Source: Sphaerisporangium melleum | Lineage (GTDB): Bacteria; Actinomycetota; Actinomycetes; Streptosporangiales; Streptosporangiaceae | Direction: 5' to 3' | DNA length: 64,000 nt | Assembly: GCF_014646695.1 (NCBI RefSeq) | Contig: NZ_BMNT01000014.1 | Location: forward strand, 127,234-191,233 | Translations under genes and position numbers: made by a program | Notes under the pieces: model-generated | The model's database searches: none | Told to the model about the DNA's origin: nothing | The model's input: the letters and a program-made list of their open reading frames with translations, nothing else | Part shown: positions 8,443 through 17,569 of the stretch, one piece after another | How the letters are laid out: each line of letters begins with the position of its first letter | How positions within the stretch are numbered: the first letter of the stretch is position 1

Positions 8443-9351
8443 GTGCCGAAGATCAATGTGTATCTGCCCGACGAGTTGGCGGAGGCGGTCAAGGAGATGG
8501 GGGTGCCGGTGTCCGCGATCTGCCAGCGGGCGCTGGAGCAGGCCGTACGCAGGATCGCCGCGATCCGGCAGACCGCCGTGGGCGAGCTGGACACCGGCGA
8601 GCTGGCCGAACGGCTGCCGCACTTCACGCCCCGGTGCCGTGCGGTGGTCAAGATGGCGATCGACCGGGCTCGGGAGCGGGGCGAGGCCGGCGTCGGCACC
8701 GGGCACCTGCTCGCGGGCATGGTGGACGAGGGCTCGAACCTCGCCCTGCACGTGCTGCGCGCCATGGAGATCGACCCCGCCCACGTGTCGCGCGAGCTGG
8801 AGCGCCTGGCCATCCGCGAGGAGGGGGCCGCAGGGGAAGGCGGCCCGGACGGCGGGGGAGGGCCGGCGCGACGCTCCGCGGCCGAAGCCGGCGGTACGGG
8901 CGACGATGCGGGGCCGGCGGGCCTGGCCGGAGCCGGGACTGCGGGGGCGATGCGGTTCAGCGGGCCGGCCGCCGCCGCGCTGGAGCTGGCCGTGACCGAG
9001 GCGACCGCGCTCGGGCACAACTACGTCGGCTGCGAGCATCTGCTGCTCGGCTTCGTCGCCGAGCCGGACGGCGCCGCCGGGCAGGTGCTCCGGGCCTTGG
9101 GCGCCGAACCGCGGCTCACCCGCCGCGCGGTGAACGCGGCCCTGGCCGGCTATGTTCACCTGCGCGCCCAGACCTCGGCCCAGACACCCGTGCAGGGTGC
9201 CGCCGGCGCTCCGGCCGACCCGATGCAGGCGCTGGCCGCGGCCGTGTCCCGCCAGCTCCAGCCGCTCATCGCCCGCATCGAACGGCTGGAGCGGCGCGCC
9301 GGCGCCGGCTCGGCCGCGGAGCCGGGTTCCGGTTCCCGCTCGGGTGAGTGA
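8443..9351 (+). CDS. Ribbon-helix-helix / Clp N-terminal repeat protein
   Basis: About 302 residues. The first ~40 (PKINVYLPDELAEAVKEMGV, then VSAICQRALEQAVRR) look like a ribbon-helix-helix DNA-binding domain. Two Clp N-terminal repeats follow: one around residues 55-115 (FTPRCRAVV...GTGHLLAGMVDEG) and one around 170-235 (FSGPAAAALELAV...GCEHLLLGFVAEP). A Gly/Ala-rich linker separates them, and a coiled coil (LQPLIARIERLERR) ends the protein. There is no AAA ATPase domain, so it is not a Clp unfoldase. The GTG at 8443 is preferred over the ATG at 8437 because GAGGAG abuts the ATG but is six bases from the GTG. Probable autoregulator; role unknown. Confidence 0.85.
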   Translation: MPKINVYLPDELAEAVKEMGVPVSAICQRALEQAVRRIAAIRQTAVGELDTGELAERLPHFTPRCRAVVKMAIDRARERGEAGVGTGHLLAGMVDEGSNLALHVLRAMEIDPAHVSRELERLAIREEGAAGEGGPDGGGGPARRSAAEAGGTGDDAGPAGLAGAGTAGAMRFSGPAAAALELAVTEATALGHNYVGCEHLLLGFVAEPDGAAGQVLRALGAEPRLTRRAVNAALAGYVHLRAQTSAQTPVQGAAGAPADPMQALAAAVSRQLQPLIARIERLERRAGAGSAAEPGSGSRSGE

Positions 9352-9686
9352 ACGCAATGGCCGCACCGGCTCGGACGGGAGACGGCGATGGCCGGGCGGC
9401 GGCCTTCGGCCCCGAGGATGGCGATGGGTGGTCGAGAGCGTCGGGCTCTGGGCGCGTGCCGTGTGGGATCCGCGTCGTATCGCGCACGGCGGCTCTGGCC
9501 GTCTTCTGGCTGCTGTTCCTGGCGCCGTTGCTGCTCGCTTGCCGGTAAGGCCACAGTCGTTGTGGTTATGATCTACGATGTAAAGCCGTCGTTGTCGGAC
9601 GAGTGCCACCCGGGCGGACGGCCGGCGGGGCTGGACACCGAACACGATGGGCACGGTCCGACGAGACGACCGAGCGCGGGCGTTGG
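9352..9686 (+). other. Intergenic region between convergent genes
   Basis: 335 bp between the ends of the RHH-ClpN gene and the EAL-CBS gene. No supported gene. It holds the operator-like sequence at 9564-9587. Confidence 0.5.
9564..9587 (+). promoter_or_regulatory. Second operator-like sequence, related to 8395-8417
   Basis: GGTTATgAtCTACgATGTAA here matches GGTTATaACTACtATGTAA at 8396-8414 apart from a few substitutions and a one-base indel. It lies 3' of the RHH-ClpN gene with no convincing gene directly downstream. It may be an orphan binding site or the remnant of a duplicated promoter. Confidence 0.4.
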
Positions 9687-11147
9687 TCAGCGGGTCATGG
9701 GGTTGAGGCGGGCCACGTGGCGGATCAGGTCGCCGACGTGGACCACGCCCATGCAGCGCCCCACCTCGTCGGTGACCACCAGGTCGTCGTACACCCGGGC
9801 GTCGTCCTTGCCCGCCACCTGCATGGCCGCTATGGCCGGGGTGGTCTTCGGCACGACGCGGGGCGGGTCGGCGAGGCGGTGCGCGGGCTTTTTGGCGTGC
9901 AGGGCGTGGCCGTACGGGCCGGCGATGCTCAGCAGGAACCTGCTGCGCTCGATGCTCGCACGCGGGCGCTGGTACTCGTCGACCAGGATGACGCTGGTGA
10001 TCGACGGCTCGGTGCCGAACGCCTCCACCACGTCCTCGGCTGTGGCGTTCATGTCGAGGGTGACCGCCGGCAGCAGGAACTCCTGCACCCGGGGGCCGAG
10101 GTCGATCAAGGGTGACTCCGGCTCCGCGGGCACCGGCAGCGGCACGTGCACCCGGCCGTGCGAGGGACGCCAGTCGAGCGGGGCCAGCAGCGGCCCCTGA
10201 GCCAGGCGCACGCCCCAGCCGCGCAGTGTCGTGAGCTGCGCTTCCTCCCGCACCTGCGGGGCCAGGACGTGGACGCCCAGGCTCTTGGCCATGTGCGCCA
10301 CGGCCTCGCCGACGGCGTTGCGCCGCGCGTCGCGGGGCACCCGTTCCATCAGCTCGGGCGAGAGCACCAGCGCGTACGGCGCGGCGTCGGCGATCAGGTC
10401 CAGCGGGACGTGCGAGGTGCCGAGGCCGCCGATGGCGACCAGGTAGCCGATGGTCCGCAGACCGTCGAGGCCGGTCAACAGAGCCCGCCGGTCCGTCGCC
10501 GCGACGTCGCCGGTGATCACCAGGATCACCTCGCGGGGGCGGCGGCTGGTCGCGCGCATGGCCTCGTGCAGGGGGGCGAGGGCTCCGGAGCCCTGGACGA
10601 CCGCGTCCGAGGGGACGGCGAGCAGCAGCGGCAGCAGCGCCTCCTCGCGGGCGGCCGCGTAGATGCCGGCGACGGGCCCCGAGACGTCGCCGGAGATCCT
10701 GATGGAGGGCACCTCGGCGGTCGCCTCGACGGCGATCACTCCTCCGGTGTCCAGGTCGACGATCGGGAAGAAGGTCGCCGCGCGTGCGGCCCCCGGCGTC
10801 CCCGGCCCTGACGACCCCGAACCCTCGGAGAAGGTGAAGCCCGGACCGCCTCGCTCCGTGGGGCCGGAGGTGACCGAGCCCGGATGCTCCGCCGCGGCCG
10901 GCGCGGAGAAGGACGGATGTCCCGCCGCGTCAGGGGAGGGGAAGCGCGGGTACGCCACGCCGGGCTGTCCGGACCCCGGCACGGGGTGTCCCGAGGGGAA
11001 CGTCTCGGGGCCGTGGTGGCCGGGGAAGGGCACGCCGGGATGTCCCGGTGTAGCGGGAGGGGCCATGGAGGCTCCCGTCGGTGCGTCGTCATGGGTGGCG
11101 GTCGCCAGGGTCGAGGCGGCCGGGGAAGAGGTTCTGAGGACCGTCAC
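9687..11147 (-). CDS. Degenerate EAL-domain protein with C-terminal CBS pair
   Basis: About 486 residues from the GTG at 11147; an ATG at 11066 with a GGGAG site is an alternative start. The N-terminal ~120 residues are Pro/Gly-rich and probably disordered. An EAL-type phosphodiesterase fold follows (FFPIVDLDTGGVIAVEATAE...). The signature EAL reads EAT, and the usual metal-binding ENDE-type residues are not evident, so it probably binds rather than cleaves c-di-GMP. The segment QGPLLAPLDW matches the end of EAL domains. The last ~130 residues form a CBS pair (ITSVILVDEYQRPRA ... VVTDEVGRCMGVVHVGDLI). Role inferred: nucleotide-responsive regulator. Confidence 0.75.
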   Translation of the reverse strand: MTVLRTSSPAASTLATATHDDAPTGASMAPPATPGHPGVPFPGHHGPETFPSGHPVPGSGQPGVAYPRFPSPDAAGHPSFSAPAAAEHPGSVTSGPTERGGPGFTFSEGSGSSGPGTPGAARAATFFPIVDLDTGGVIAVEATAEVPSIRISGDVSGPVAGIYAAAREEALLPLLLAVPSDAVVQGSGALAPLHEAMRATSRRPREVILVITGDVAATDRRALLTGLDGLRTIGYLVAIGGLGTSHVPLDLIADAAPYALVLSPELMERVPRDARRNAVGEAVAHMAKSLGVHVLAPQVREEAQLTTLRGWGVRLAQGPLLAPLDWRPSHGRVHVPLPVPAEPESPLIDLGPRVQEFLLPAVTLDMNATAEDVVEAFGTEPSITSVILVDEYQRPRASIERSRFLLSIAGPYGHALHAKKPAHRLADPPRVVPKTTPAIAAMQVAGKDDARVYDDLVVTDEVGRCMGVVHVGDLIRHVARLNPMTR

Positions 11148-11386
11148 CCATGGATTGTGCTGCGGTTTTATCGGTAAGAAGCCACCTGAAGGGCGAAATT
11201 CACGGATAGTTCTCCCGCTGTTGGAAGGAAGGATTTCTTTACCGACAGTCGGGATTCCAGTCACCCCCAGTAGCGGATCTCTCCGGGTCGGCCGTCCCCC
11301 ACGGGCCTCCCCGATCGGGGACGGAACCGGCGGGCGCGGCGCGAGACCGCCGGGGTCCGGCGGGGGTACGGGTGCGGTGCGGCGGA

Positions 11387-12109
11387 TCAGGAAGCGGGGT
11401 CCAGAAGCCGGACGCGGACGGCGCGGAAGCTCTTCGGGGTGTCCTGCAGGACGGCGAGCCGTGGGTCCGGTACGTCGAGGAAGGGCGCGGTCTCCCGCGC
11501 GAAGATCGCGGCGAGCCGGCGGTCGGCGCGCAGGGCGTCGACGGCGCGCCGGTCTCCCCCGAGCACCACCGCGTCCAGCGTGTCCGCCCGCGGCACGAGC
11601 ACCCGGACGGCCACTTCGGCCGCGGCCTGTGACGCCTCGCTCGCCTGCTTCTCCCTGCGGCGGGCGAAACGGTGCTGCGACCAGCCCCCGGCCGCGCTGC
11701 GGCCGTGGACCAGCCGTGAGCCGACCTTCGAGGCGACCAACCGGCGCCCCTCGAACACCCCGGCGGCATGACCGCCGAGCCGTACCAGCAGGACTCCGAC
11801 CACGCGATCGACGGCCGCGTGCGCTACGAGTGCCCGGAGGAGCCCGTCGGCGGTCTCGCTGTGGGCGGCGGCCTCGGCGGAAAGCGCGGTGCCCGAGGAG
11901 GAGAGGGAGCCGGTGTCGCAGGGCAAGGGAGGGAAGGGAACGTGGAGTTCGGCCACGGCGCCGTCGAGGCCGCGCAGCCGTACGATCTCGCCGAGCAGGA
12001 CCGCCTCCGGCGCGCCGTGCCGTTCGGTGAACCCGCTCAGCCAGCCCGCGAGTCGCTCGGGCGCCACGGAGACCCATCGTCCCCCGCCCGCCGCCGGTCG
12101 TTGCGCCAT
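11387..12109 (-). CDS. acVLRF1 family peptidyl-tRNA hydrolase
   Basis: 240 residues. This is the actinobacterial relative of Vms1/ANKZF1, an eRF1-like release factor that frees nascent chains from stalled 60S/50S-peptidyl-tRNA complexes. The central VGVLLVRLGGHAAGVFEGRRL, the catalytic loop GGWSQHRFARRREKQ and the C-terminal VLGGDRRAVDALRADRRL and VPDPRLAVLQDTPKSF segments are typical. The loop keeps the S-Q pair used in place of the GGQ of classical release factors. The ATG at 12109 begins the conserved frame; a TACTGT element 8 bases before it suggests a leaderless transcript. Confidence 0.85.
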   Translation of the reverse strand: MAQRPAAGGGRWVSVAPERLAGWLSGFTERHGAPEAVLLGEIVRLRGLDGAVAELHVPFPPLPCDTGSLSSSGTALSAEAAAHSETADGLLRALVAHAAVDRVVGVLLVRLGGHAAGVFEGRRLVASKVGSRLVHGRSAAGGWSQHRFARRREKQASEASQAAAEVAVRVLVPRADTLDAVVLGGDRRAVDALRADRRLAAIFARETAPFLDVPDPRLAVLQDTPKSFRAVRVRLLDPAS

Positions 12110-12498
12110 GACGAGCGACAGTACCGGACCCGCCGCCCGCCCAGGCGAGCGCTGCGTGCGGGCATTCTCACCCTCCCCGTCTGCTCGTCCCCATCGCTTC
12201 TTCGCGAGCAAGGCGGGGGAGGGGAGACCTTTCGGTCCGCTGGGCGGACTCAGGAGGCGCCGCGGATGCCGCCGCCGTCCGGGATGGAGGGCCCTGGCGA
12301 GGGTGAAGCCGCTCGTGAGCCGGGAAACGGCATCAACCGCGGGCGGGGGCTACCCGTACACTAGGACTCATGCGCACTCCCGACTGATCGGCGCACTCAC
12401 GAAGAGGGCCGAGCCACGTGGCCGCCCTGCCGCATTCCGGTATCCACCGACAGCACGTCCTTCGACCTTGTTCCCCGCTCTGGGAGTGTTCCCTCATC
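12110..12498 (+). other. Intergenic region, no gene seen
   Basis: 389 bp between divergent acVLRF1 and ABC-F genes. It should hold both promoters. No gene, strong hairpin or RNA motif was recognised. Frames extending ABC-F upstream of 12499 lack family similarity. Confidence 0.5.
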
Positions 12499-14097
12499 AT
12501 GATCATCGCCTCCGACATCGAACTGCGCGCCGGTTCCCGCCTGCTCATCGAGGGGGCGAGCTTCCGGGTCAATCCCGGCGACAAGATCGGCCTGGTGGGC
12601 CGCAACGGGGCGGGCAAGACCACGCTGACCAAGGTGCTCGCGGGTGAGGGCCTGCCGGCCACCGGCACCGTGACCACCACCGGCAGCGTCGGCTACCTCC
12701 CGCAGGACCCCCGCACCGGAGATCTCTCGGTGCTCGCCCGCGACCGCATCCTCTCGGCCCGCGGCCTGGACGAGGTGCTGCGCGAGCTGCGCGAGGCGGA
12801 GGTCGGCATGGCCTCCGACGACTTGCGGGTGCGCGACCGGGCGGTGCGCGCGTACGGCCGCCTGGAGGACCGCCTGCACGTCCTCGGGGGGTACTCCGCC
12901 GAGTCGGAGGCCGCCTCGATCGCCTCCAGCCTGGGCCTGCCCGACCGCGTGCTCGCGCAACCCCTGCAGACGCTGTCCGGCGGCCAGCGCAGGCGGGTGG
13001 AACTGGCCCGCATCCTGTTCTCCGGAGCGGAGACTCTCCTGCTCGACGAGCCGACAAACCACCTCGATGCGGACTCAATCGGGTGGCTTCGTGATTTTTT
13101 ACGATCTCACCAGGGCGGTTTGATCATTATCAGCCACGATGTCGGGCTTCTTGAAGCGACGGTCAACCGTGTCCTGCACCTCGACGCCAACCGCTGCGTC
13201 ATCGACACCTACAACGTCGGCTGGACCACCTATCTGGCCCAGCGCGAGAGCGATGAGCGGCGCAGGAAGCGCGAGCGCGCCAACGCCGAGCGCCAGGCGT
13301 CCCAGTTGCTCTCGCAGGCCGACCGCATGCGCGCCAAGGCCACCAAGGCCAAGGCCGCGCAGGACATGGAGCGCCGGGCCCGGCGTCTGCTGGCGGGCGT
13401 GGAGGAGGAGCGCCGCTCGGACAAGGTGGCCAAGCTGCGCTTCCCCGATCCCGCGCCGTGCGGGCGCACTCCGCTGACGGCCACCGGCCTGTCGAAGTCC
13501 TACGGCTCGCTGGAGGTCTTCACCGACGTCGACGCCGCGGTCGACCGCGGCAGCCGGGTCGTCGTGCTCGGCCTCAACGGAGCGGGCAAGACCACGCTGC
13601 TGCGCATGCTGGGCGGCCTGGAGAAGCCCGACTCCGGGGAGGTCCGGCCCGGTCACGGCCTCAAGCTCGGCTACTACGCGCAGGAGCACGAGACGCTGGA
13701 TCCCGCGCGCAGCGTGCTGGAGAACATGCGCTCGGCCGGTCCCGACGTGCCCGACGTGGCGCTGCGCAAGGTGCTCGGCTCGTTCCTGTTCTCCGGGGAC
13801 GACGCCGACAAGCCGGCGGGCGTGCTGTCCGGCGGGGAGAAGACCCGGCTGGCCCTGGCCACGCTGGTGCTCTCGAGCGCCAACGTCCTGCTGCTGGACG
13901 AGCCCACGAACAACCTCGATCCCTTGAGCCGCGACCAGGTGCTTTCCGCGCTAAGGTCCTATTCGGGGGCAATTGTCCTTGTTACTCACGATGAGGGCGC
14001 TGTTGAGGCGCTGCAGCCAGATAGGGTGATCTTGCTACCAGACGGAGTCGAAGACGCTTGGAGCGATGAATTTTCCGATCTTGTGGCACTTGCCTGA
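12499..14097 (+). CDS. ABC-F family ATPase (ribosome-associated)
   Basis: 532 residues with two complete ABC ATPase domains and no membrane segments. The first has Walker A GRNGAGKT (34-41), LSGGQ (159-163) and LLLDEPTNHLD (~180-190). The second has GLNGAGKTT, LSGGEKTRLALA and LLLDEPTNNLD. Between them is a long basic helical linker (RRRKRERANAERQASQLL) typical of the P-site tRNA-interacting motif of ABC-F translation factors. Members rescue or pace ribosomes; some confer antibiotic resistance. This version resembles a housekeeping actinobacterial paralogue. The ATG at 12499 starts the conserved MIIASDIELRAGSRLL. Confidence 0.93.
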   Translation: MIIASDIELRAGSRLLIEGASFRVNPGDKIGLVGRNGAGKTTLTKVLAGEGLPATGTVTTTGSVGYLPQDPRTGDLSVLARDRILSARGLDEVLRELREAEVGMASDDLRVRDRAVRAYGRLEDRLHVLGGYSAESEAASIASSLGLPDRVLAQPLQTLSGGQRRRVELARILFSGAETLLLDEPTNHLDADSIGWLRDFLRSHQGGLIIISHDVGLLEATVNRVLHLDANRCVIDTYNVGWTTYLAQRESDERRRKRERANAERQASQLLSQADRMRAKATKAKAAQDMERRARRLLAGVEEERRSDKVAKLRFPDPAPCGRTPLTATGLSKSYGSLEVFTDVDAAVDRGSRVVVLGLNGAGKTTLLRMLGGLEKPDSGEVRPGHGLKLGYYAQEHETLDPARSVLENMRSAGPDVPDVALRKVLGSFLFSGDDADKPAGVLSGGEKTRLALATLVLSSANVLLLDEPTNNLDPLSRDQVLSALRSYSGAIVLVTHDEGAVEALQPDRVILLPDGVEDAWSDEFSDLVALA

Positions 14098-14211
14098 TCT
14101 TAATTTGAGCGGGTACGGATCTTTTCCCATGGAGTAGGTAGCCGATCCGGCTGAAATGACTGATCATGGCGTGAGTAACGCTGCGGAAGTCTGGCACTAC
14201 AGGAGGTACTC

Positions 14212-14427
14212 GTGGCCGAGACGCTCAAGAAGGGCACCCGGGTGACCGGGGCCGACCGTGAAAAACTGGCCGCCGATCTCAAGAAGCGGTATGCCGCGGG
14301 TGAGAGCATCCGTGCGCTCGCCGCTTCGACCGGCCGGTCATATGGGTTCATCCACCGCATCCTCAGCGAGTCCGGCGTGACTCTGCGCGGGCGCGGCGGA
14401 GCCACCCGGGGCAAGTCCAAGCGCTAG
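14212..14427 (+). CDS. Small helix-turn-helix protein
   Basis: 71 residues. A basic N-terminus precedes a helix-turn-helix (LAADLKKRYAAGESIRALAA, then STGRSYGFIHRILSESGV), and the C-terminus is Arg/Gly-rich (RGRGGATRGKSKR). Short proteins of this type, with the GRSYGFIHRIL recognition helix, are widely conserved in actinobacteria and are presumed DNA-binding. The GTG start has an ideal AGGAGG site five bases upstream. It follows ABC-F by 114 bp on the same strand and has its own ribosome site. Targets unknown. Confidence 0.9.
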   Translation: MAETLKKGTRVTGADREKLAADLKKRYAAGESIRALAASTGRSYGFIHRILSESGVTLRGRGGATRGKSKR

Positions 14428-14569
14428 CGGACGTCTCGGGGGCACGCGCGACCGCAGCCGCTCGTCCCGTTCAGCCGAAGCCCGTCCCGCCCGCGCCGGT
14501 AGAATCTCGTTCTGGAACCTGCATCGGGTTCGGGCGAGACGGGACTGTGACCCATGGGCGGAGCGTGCG

Positions 14570-15487
14570 ATGGCGGTGGCGGAGACAGGGGGGAACGCGG
14601 CGGAGGTCTCGGTGAGCGACGAGGCCGGGCCGGGCACACAGCGGGCGTCTTCGCGCGCCGGCGGAGTGCGCGGCGTGCCAGGCGCAGGAGCCCCTGAGAG
14701 TGAACGATTCGCGGAGATCGGTCTGCGCTTCGAGGTGGACGGCGAGATCGCGACGATCACACTGGACCGGCCGGAGAGGCGGAACGCACAAACGTTCGCC
14801 ACCTGGTCCGCTCTGGCCGAGATCGGCAGAACGCTGCCGGAACAGGTGCGTGTCGTCGTGGTCCGAGGCGAGGGGCCGTCCTTCTCAGCCGGCATCGACC
14901 TGCGGATGTTCACACCCGAGGGTGTCCCCGGGCAGGGGTCGTTCGCGGCGGAGGCCGTGCTCGACGATGAGACCTTCGAGCGGCACGTCAAGGAGTTCCA
15001 GCAGGGTTTCCTGTGGCTGCGCGACCCCGGCATCGTGTCGGTGGCCGCGGTGCAGGGGCATGCGATCGGAGCGGGCTTCCAGCTTGCCCTCGCCTGTGAC
15101 CTGCGGATTCTCGCCGAGGATGCCAAGCTGTGCATGAAGGAGCCGGCACTCGGGCTGGTGCCCGACCTGACCGGCACCAAGCCGCTCGTCGACCTGGTGG
15201 GCCTGTCCAGGGCCGTGGAGATCTGCCTGACCGCGCGTGTGGTGGACGCCGGTGAGGCGGCGCGCATCGGCCTGGCCGAGCGGGTCGTCCCGGCCGGGGA
15301 GCTGCGGGCCGCGACGCGGGAGCTCGCAACGGCGCTGCTGGCGACCGACCGGGCCGCCGCGGCGGCGACCAAGCGGCTGCTGCAGCAGGCCGCGCACCAT
15401 ACGATCGAGGAGCAGGCGGCGGCCGAGCGGGCCGCGCAGGCCGTCCGGGTCAGGGCGCTGTTTCGCGGCGCCGTGGACGGGGGGTAG
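14570..15487 (+). CDS. Enoyl-CoA hydratase/isomerase family protein
   Basis: 305 residues. After a ~45-residue Gly/Ala-rich extension, the crotonase fold begins (EIATITLDRPERRNAQ). The oxyanion-hole motifs are present as GPSFSAGIDLRMF and VQGHAIGAGFQLALACDLRI. The region EPALGLVPDLTGT ends in D/L rather than the GxxPGxGG pattern of classical hydratases, so the catalytic acid may differ and an isomerase or hydrolase activity is possible. It acts on acyl-CoA in the cytoplasm. A GGAG site is placed before the ATG at 14570; shorter starts near the conserved domain cannot be excluded. Confidence 0.86.
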   Translation: MAVAETGGNAAEVSVSDEAGPGTQRASSRAGGVRGVPGAGAPESERFAEIGLRFEVDGEIATITLDRPERRNAQTFATWSALAEIGRTLPEQVRVVVVRGEGPSFSAGIDLRMFTPEGVPGQGSFAAEAVLDDETFERHVKEFQQGFLWLRDPGIVSVAAVQGHAIGAGFQLALACDLRILAEDAKLCMKEPALGLVPDLTGTKPLVDLVGLSRAVEICLTARVVDAGEAARIGLAERVVPAGELRAATRELATALLATDRAAAAATKRLLQQAAHHTIEEQAAAERAAQAVRVRALFRGAVDGG

Positions 15488-15648
15488 ACCGCCGGGCGGG
15501 GACGAGGCGTCCGGCCGCCGGAGGCGGATGATCGTTCGCCGTGAGCTGACCGGGGAATCACCAGGCCGCTTCCCTTGCTCAGCGGGAGACAGAGCCCCGG
15601 GGGAACATCCCGGGCCACGCTCGGGGAGAGGATCGGCGAGCCACCACG

Positions 15649-17523
15649 ATGACCATGCTGGGCGGGGGATACGGCCCCCAGGTGATGCGGTCCCTGCGCC
15701 GGGACAGCTCCGTGACCAAGGAGCGGCTGACCCCGGGCACCGTGCCGCGCATCGCGAGGTACGCCCGGCCCTACCGCTGGCAGATCTCGGCCTTCCTGGC
15801 GCTGGTCGTGCTGGACGCGGTCATCGTGATCGCCAACCCGCTGCTGCTCAAGGCGATCATCGACGCCGGCATCATCCCGCGCCGTCCCGATGTCGTGGTG
15901 ATGCTGTCGCTGGTCATCGCGGCCCTGGCCGTGGTGGACGCCGGGCTCGGCCTGGCCCAGCGGTGGTTCTCCTCCCGCATCGGCGAAGGGCTGATCTTCG
16001 ACCTGCGCACCGAGGTCTTCGACCACGTCCAGCGCATGCCGGTGGCGTTCTTCATGCGCGCCCAGACCGGCGCGCTGGTCTCCCGGCTCAACAGCGACGT
16101 CATCGGCGCGCAGCGCGCCATCACCAGCACCCTGTCGTCCGTGGTGTCCAACGTGGTCAGCCTGATCATGGTGCTCGGCGCCATGCTGATCCTGTCGTGG
16201 CAGGTCACCCTGGTCGCCCTGGTGCTGCTGCCGATCTTCATCTTCCCGGCCCGCTACGTCGGGCGGCGCATGTCCGGGCTCACCCGGGAGCAGATGCAGC
16301 TCGACGCCGAGATGAGCTCGGTGATGACCGAGCGGTTCAACGTCGCCGGGGCCATGGTCGCCAAGCTGTACGGCCGCCCGGACGACGAGGCGGCGTACTT
16401 CGGCGAGCGGGCGGGCCGGGTGCGCGACGTCGGCATCACGGTCGGCATGTACGGCACGGTGTTCCGCGTCGCCCTCGGCCTGGTCGCCGCGCTCGCCACC
16501 GCACTGGTGTACGGCGCGGGCGGCGTGCTGGTGGTGGACGGCGCCTTCCCGCTCGGCACGCTGGTCGCACTGGCGGCGATGCTCATGCGCCTGTACGGGC
16601 CGCTGACCAGCCTCTCCAACGTCCACGTCGACGTGATGACCGCCCTGGTGAGCTTCGACCGGGTCTTCGAGGTGCTGGACCTGCGGCCCATGGTCGCCGA
16701 GCGCGCCGGTGCCCGGCCGCTGCCCGAGGGGCCGGTCACCATCGAGTTCGACGACGTCCAGTTCCGCTACCCGGCGGCCGAGGAGGTCTCCCTGGCCTCC
16801 CTGGAGTCGGTCGCCCGGCCCGACACCGGCCCGAGCCAGGAGGTCCTCAAGGGGGTCACCTTCACCGCGCGGCCGGGCCAGCTGATCGCGCTGGTGGGGC
16901 CCTCGGGGGCGGGCAAGACGACGATCACCTCGCTGGTGTCCCGGCTGTACGACGTGACCGGCGGCGCGGTGCGCGTCAACGACCTGGACGTGCGCGACGC
17001 CACCCTGGCCTCGCTGCGCGACACGGTCGGCGTCGTCATGCAGGACGCCCACCTGTTCCACGACACCATCGCGGCCAACCTGCGCTACGCCCGGCCCGGC
17101 GCGGCCGACGAGGAGATCTGGGAGGCCCTGCGCGCGGCGCAGATCTCCGAGCTGGTCCAGGCGCTGCCCGACGGGCTGGACACCGTCGTCGGCGACCGCG
17201 GCTACCGGCTGTCCGGCGGGGAGAAGCAGCGCATCGCGCTGGCCCGGCTGCTGCTCAAGGCGCCGCGGGTGGTCGTGCTGGACGAGGCCACCGCCCACCT
17301 GGACTCCGAGTCGGAGGCCGCCGTGCAGGAGGCGCTGAAGACCGCGCTGTCCGGCCGCACCTCACTGGTCATCGCGCACCGGCTGTCCACCATCCGCGAG
17401 GCCGACGAGATCCTGGTCGTCCAGGACGGCCAGGTGGTCGAGCGCGGCCGGCACGAGGACCTGCTCGCCGCGGGCGGCGCCTACGCCGAGCTCTACCGCA
17501 CGCAGTTCGAGCACCAGCGCTGA
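15649..17523 (+). CDS. ABC exporter, fused permease and ATPase
   Basis: 624 residues. Six transmembrane helices occupy about residues 45-330 (type I exporter fold, with ISAFLALVVLDAVIVIANPL as TM1). The ATPase domain follows, with GPSGAGKTTIT, Q-loop VVMQDAHLF, signature LSGGEKQRIALARLL, Walker B VVVLDEATAHLD and H-loop IAHRLST. All catalytic residues are intact, including the Glu after Walker B. Half-transporters of this form work as dimers to export lipids, drugs or peptides. It sits 160 bp after the enoyl-CoA hydratase gene. Substrate unknown. Confidence 0.93.
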   Translation: MTMLGGGYGPQVMRSLRRDSSVTKERLTPGTVPRIARYARPYRWQISAFLALVVLDAVIVIANPLLLKAIIDAGIIPRRPDVVVMLSLVIAALAVVDAGLGLAQRWFSSRIGEGLIFDLRTEVFDHVQRMPVAFFMRAQTGALVSRLNSDVIGAQRAITSTLSSVVSNVVSLIMVLGAMLILSWQVTLVALVLLPIFIFPARYVGRRMSGLTREQMQLDAEMSSVMTERFNVAGAMVAKLYGRPDDEAAYFGERAGRVRDVGITVGMYGTVFRVALGLVAALATALVYGAGGVLVVDGAFPLGTLVALAAMLMRLYGPLTSLSNVHVDVMTALVSFDRVFEVLDLRPMVAERAGARPLPEGPVTIEFDDVQFRYPAAEEVSLASLESVARPDTGPSQEVLKGVTFTARPGQLIALVGPSGAGKTTITSLVSRLYDVTGGAVRVNDLDVRDATLASLRDTVGVVMQDAHLFHDTIAANLRYARPGAADEEIWEALRAAQISELVQALPDGLDTVVGDRGYRLSGGEKQRIALARLLLKAPRVVVLDEATAHLDSESEAAVQEALKTALSGRTSLVIAHRLSTIREADEILVVQDGQVVERGRHEDLLAAGGAYAELYRTQFEHQR

Positions 17524-17569
17524 CCGCCGCGCCGCCCCGTTCGCGAGCCCTGCGTTCGGGGCGGGCCGG

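Noticed and set aside
11148..12077. N-terminal extension of the EAL-CBS frame
   Set aside because: Arg/Pro-rich shadow of the acVLRF1 gene in a different frame; no family similarity.
14338..17298. Minus-strand frame of 986 codons
   Set aside because: Antisense to the enoyl-CoA hydratase and ABC exporter genes; no domain motifs, biased His/Gln/Asp/Gly composition.
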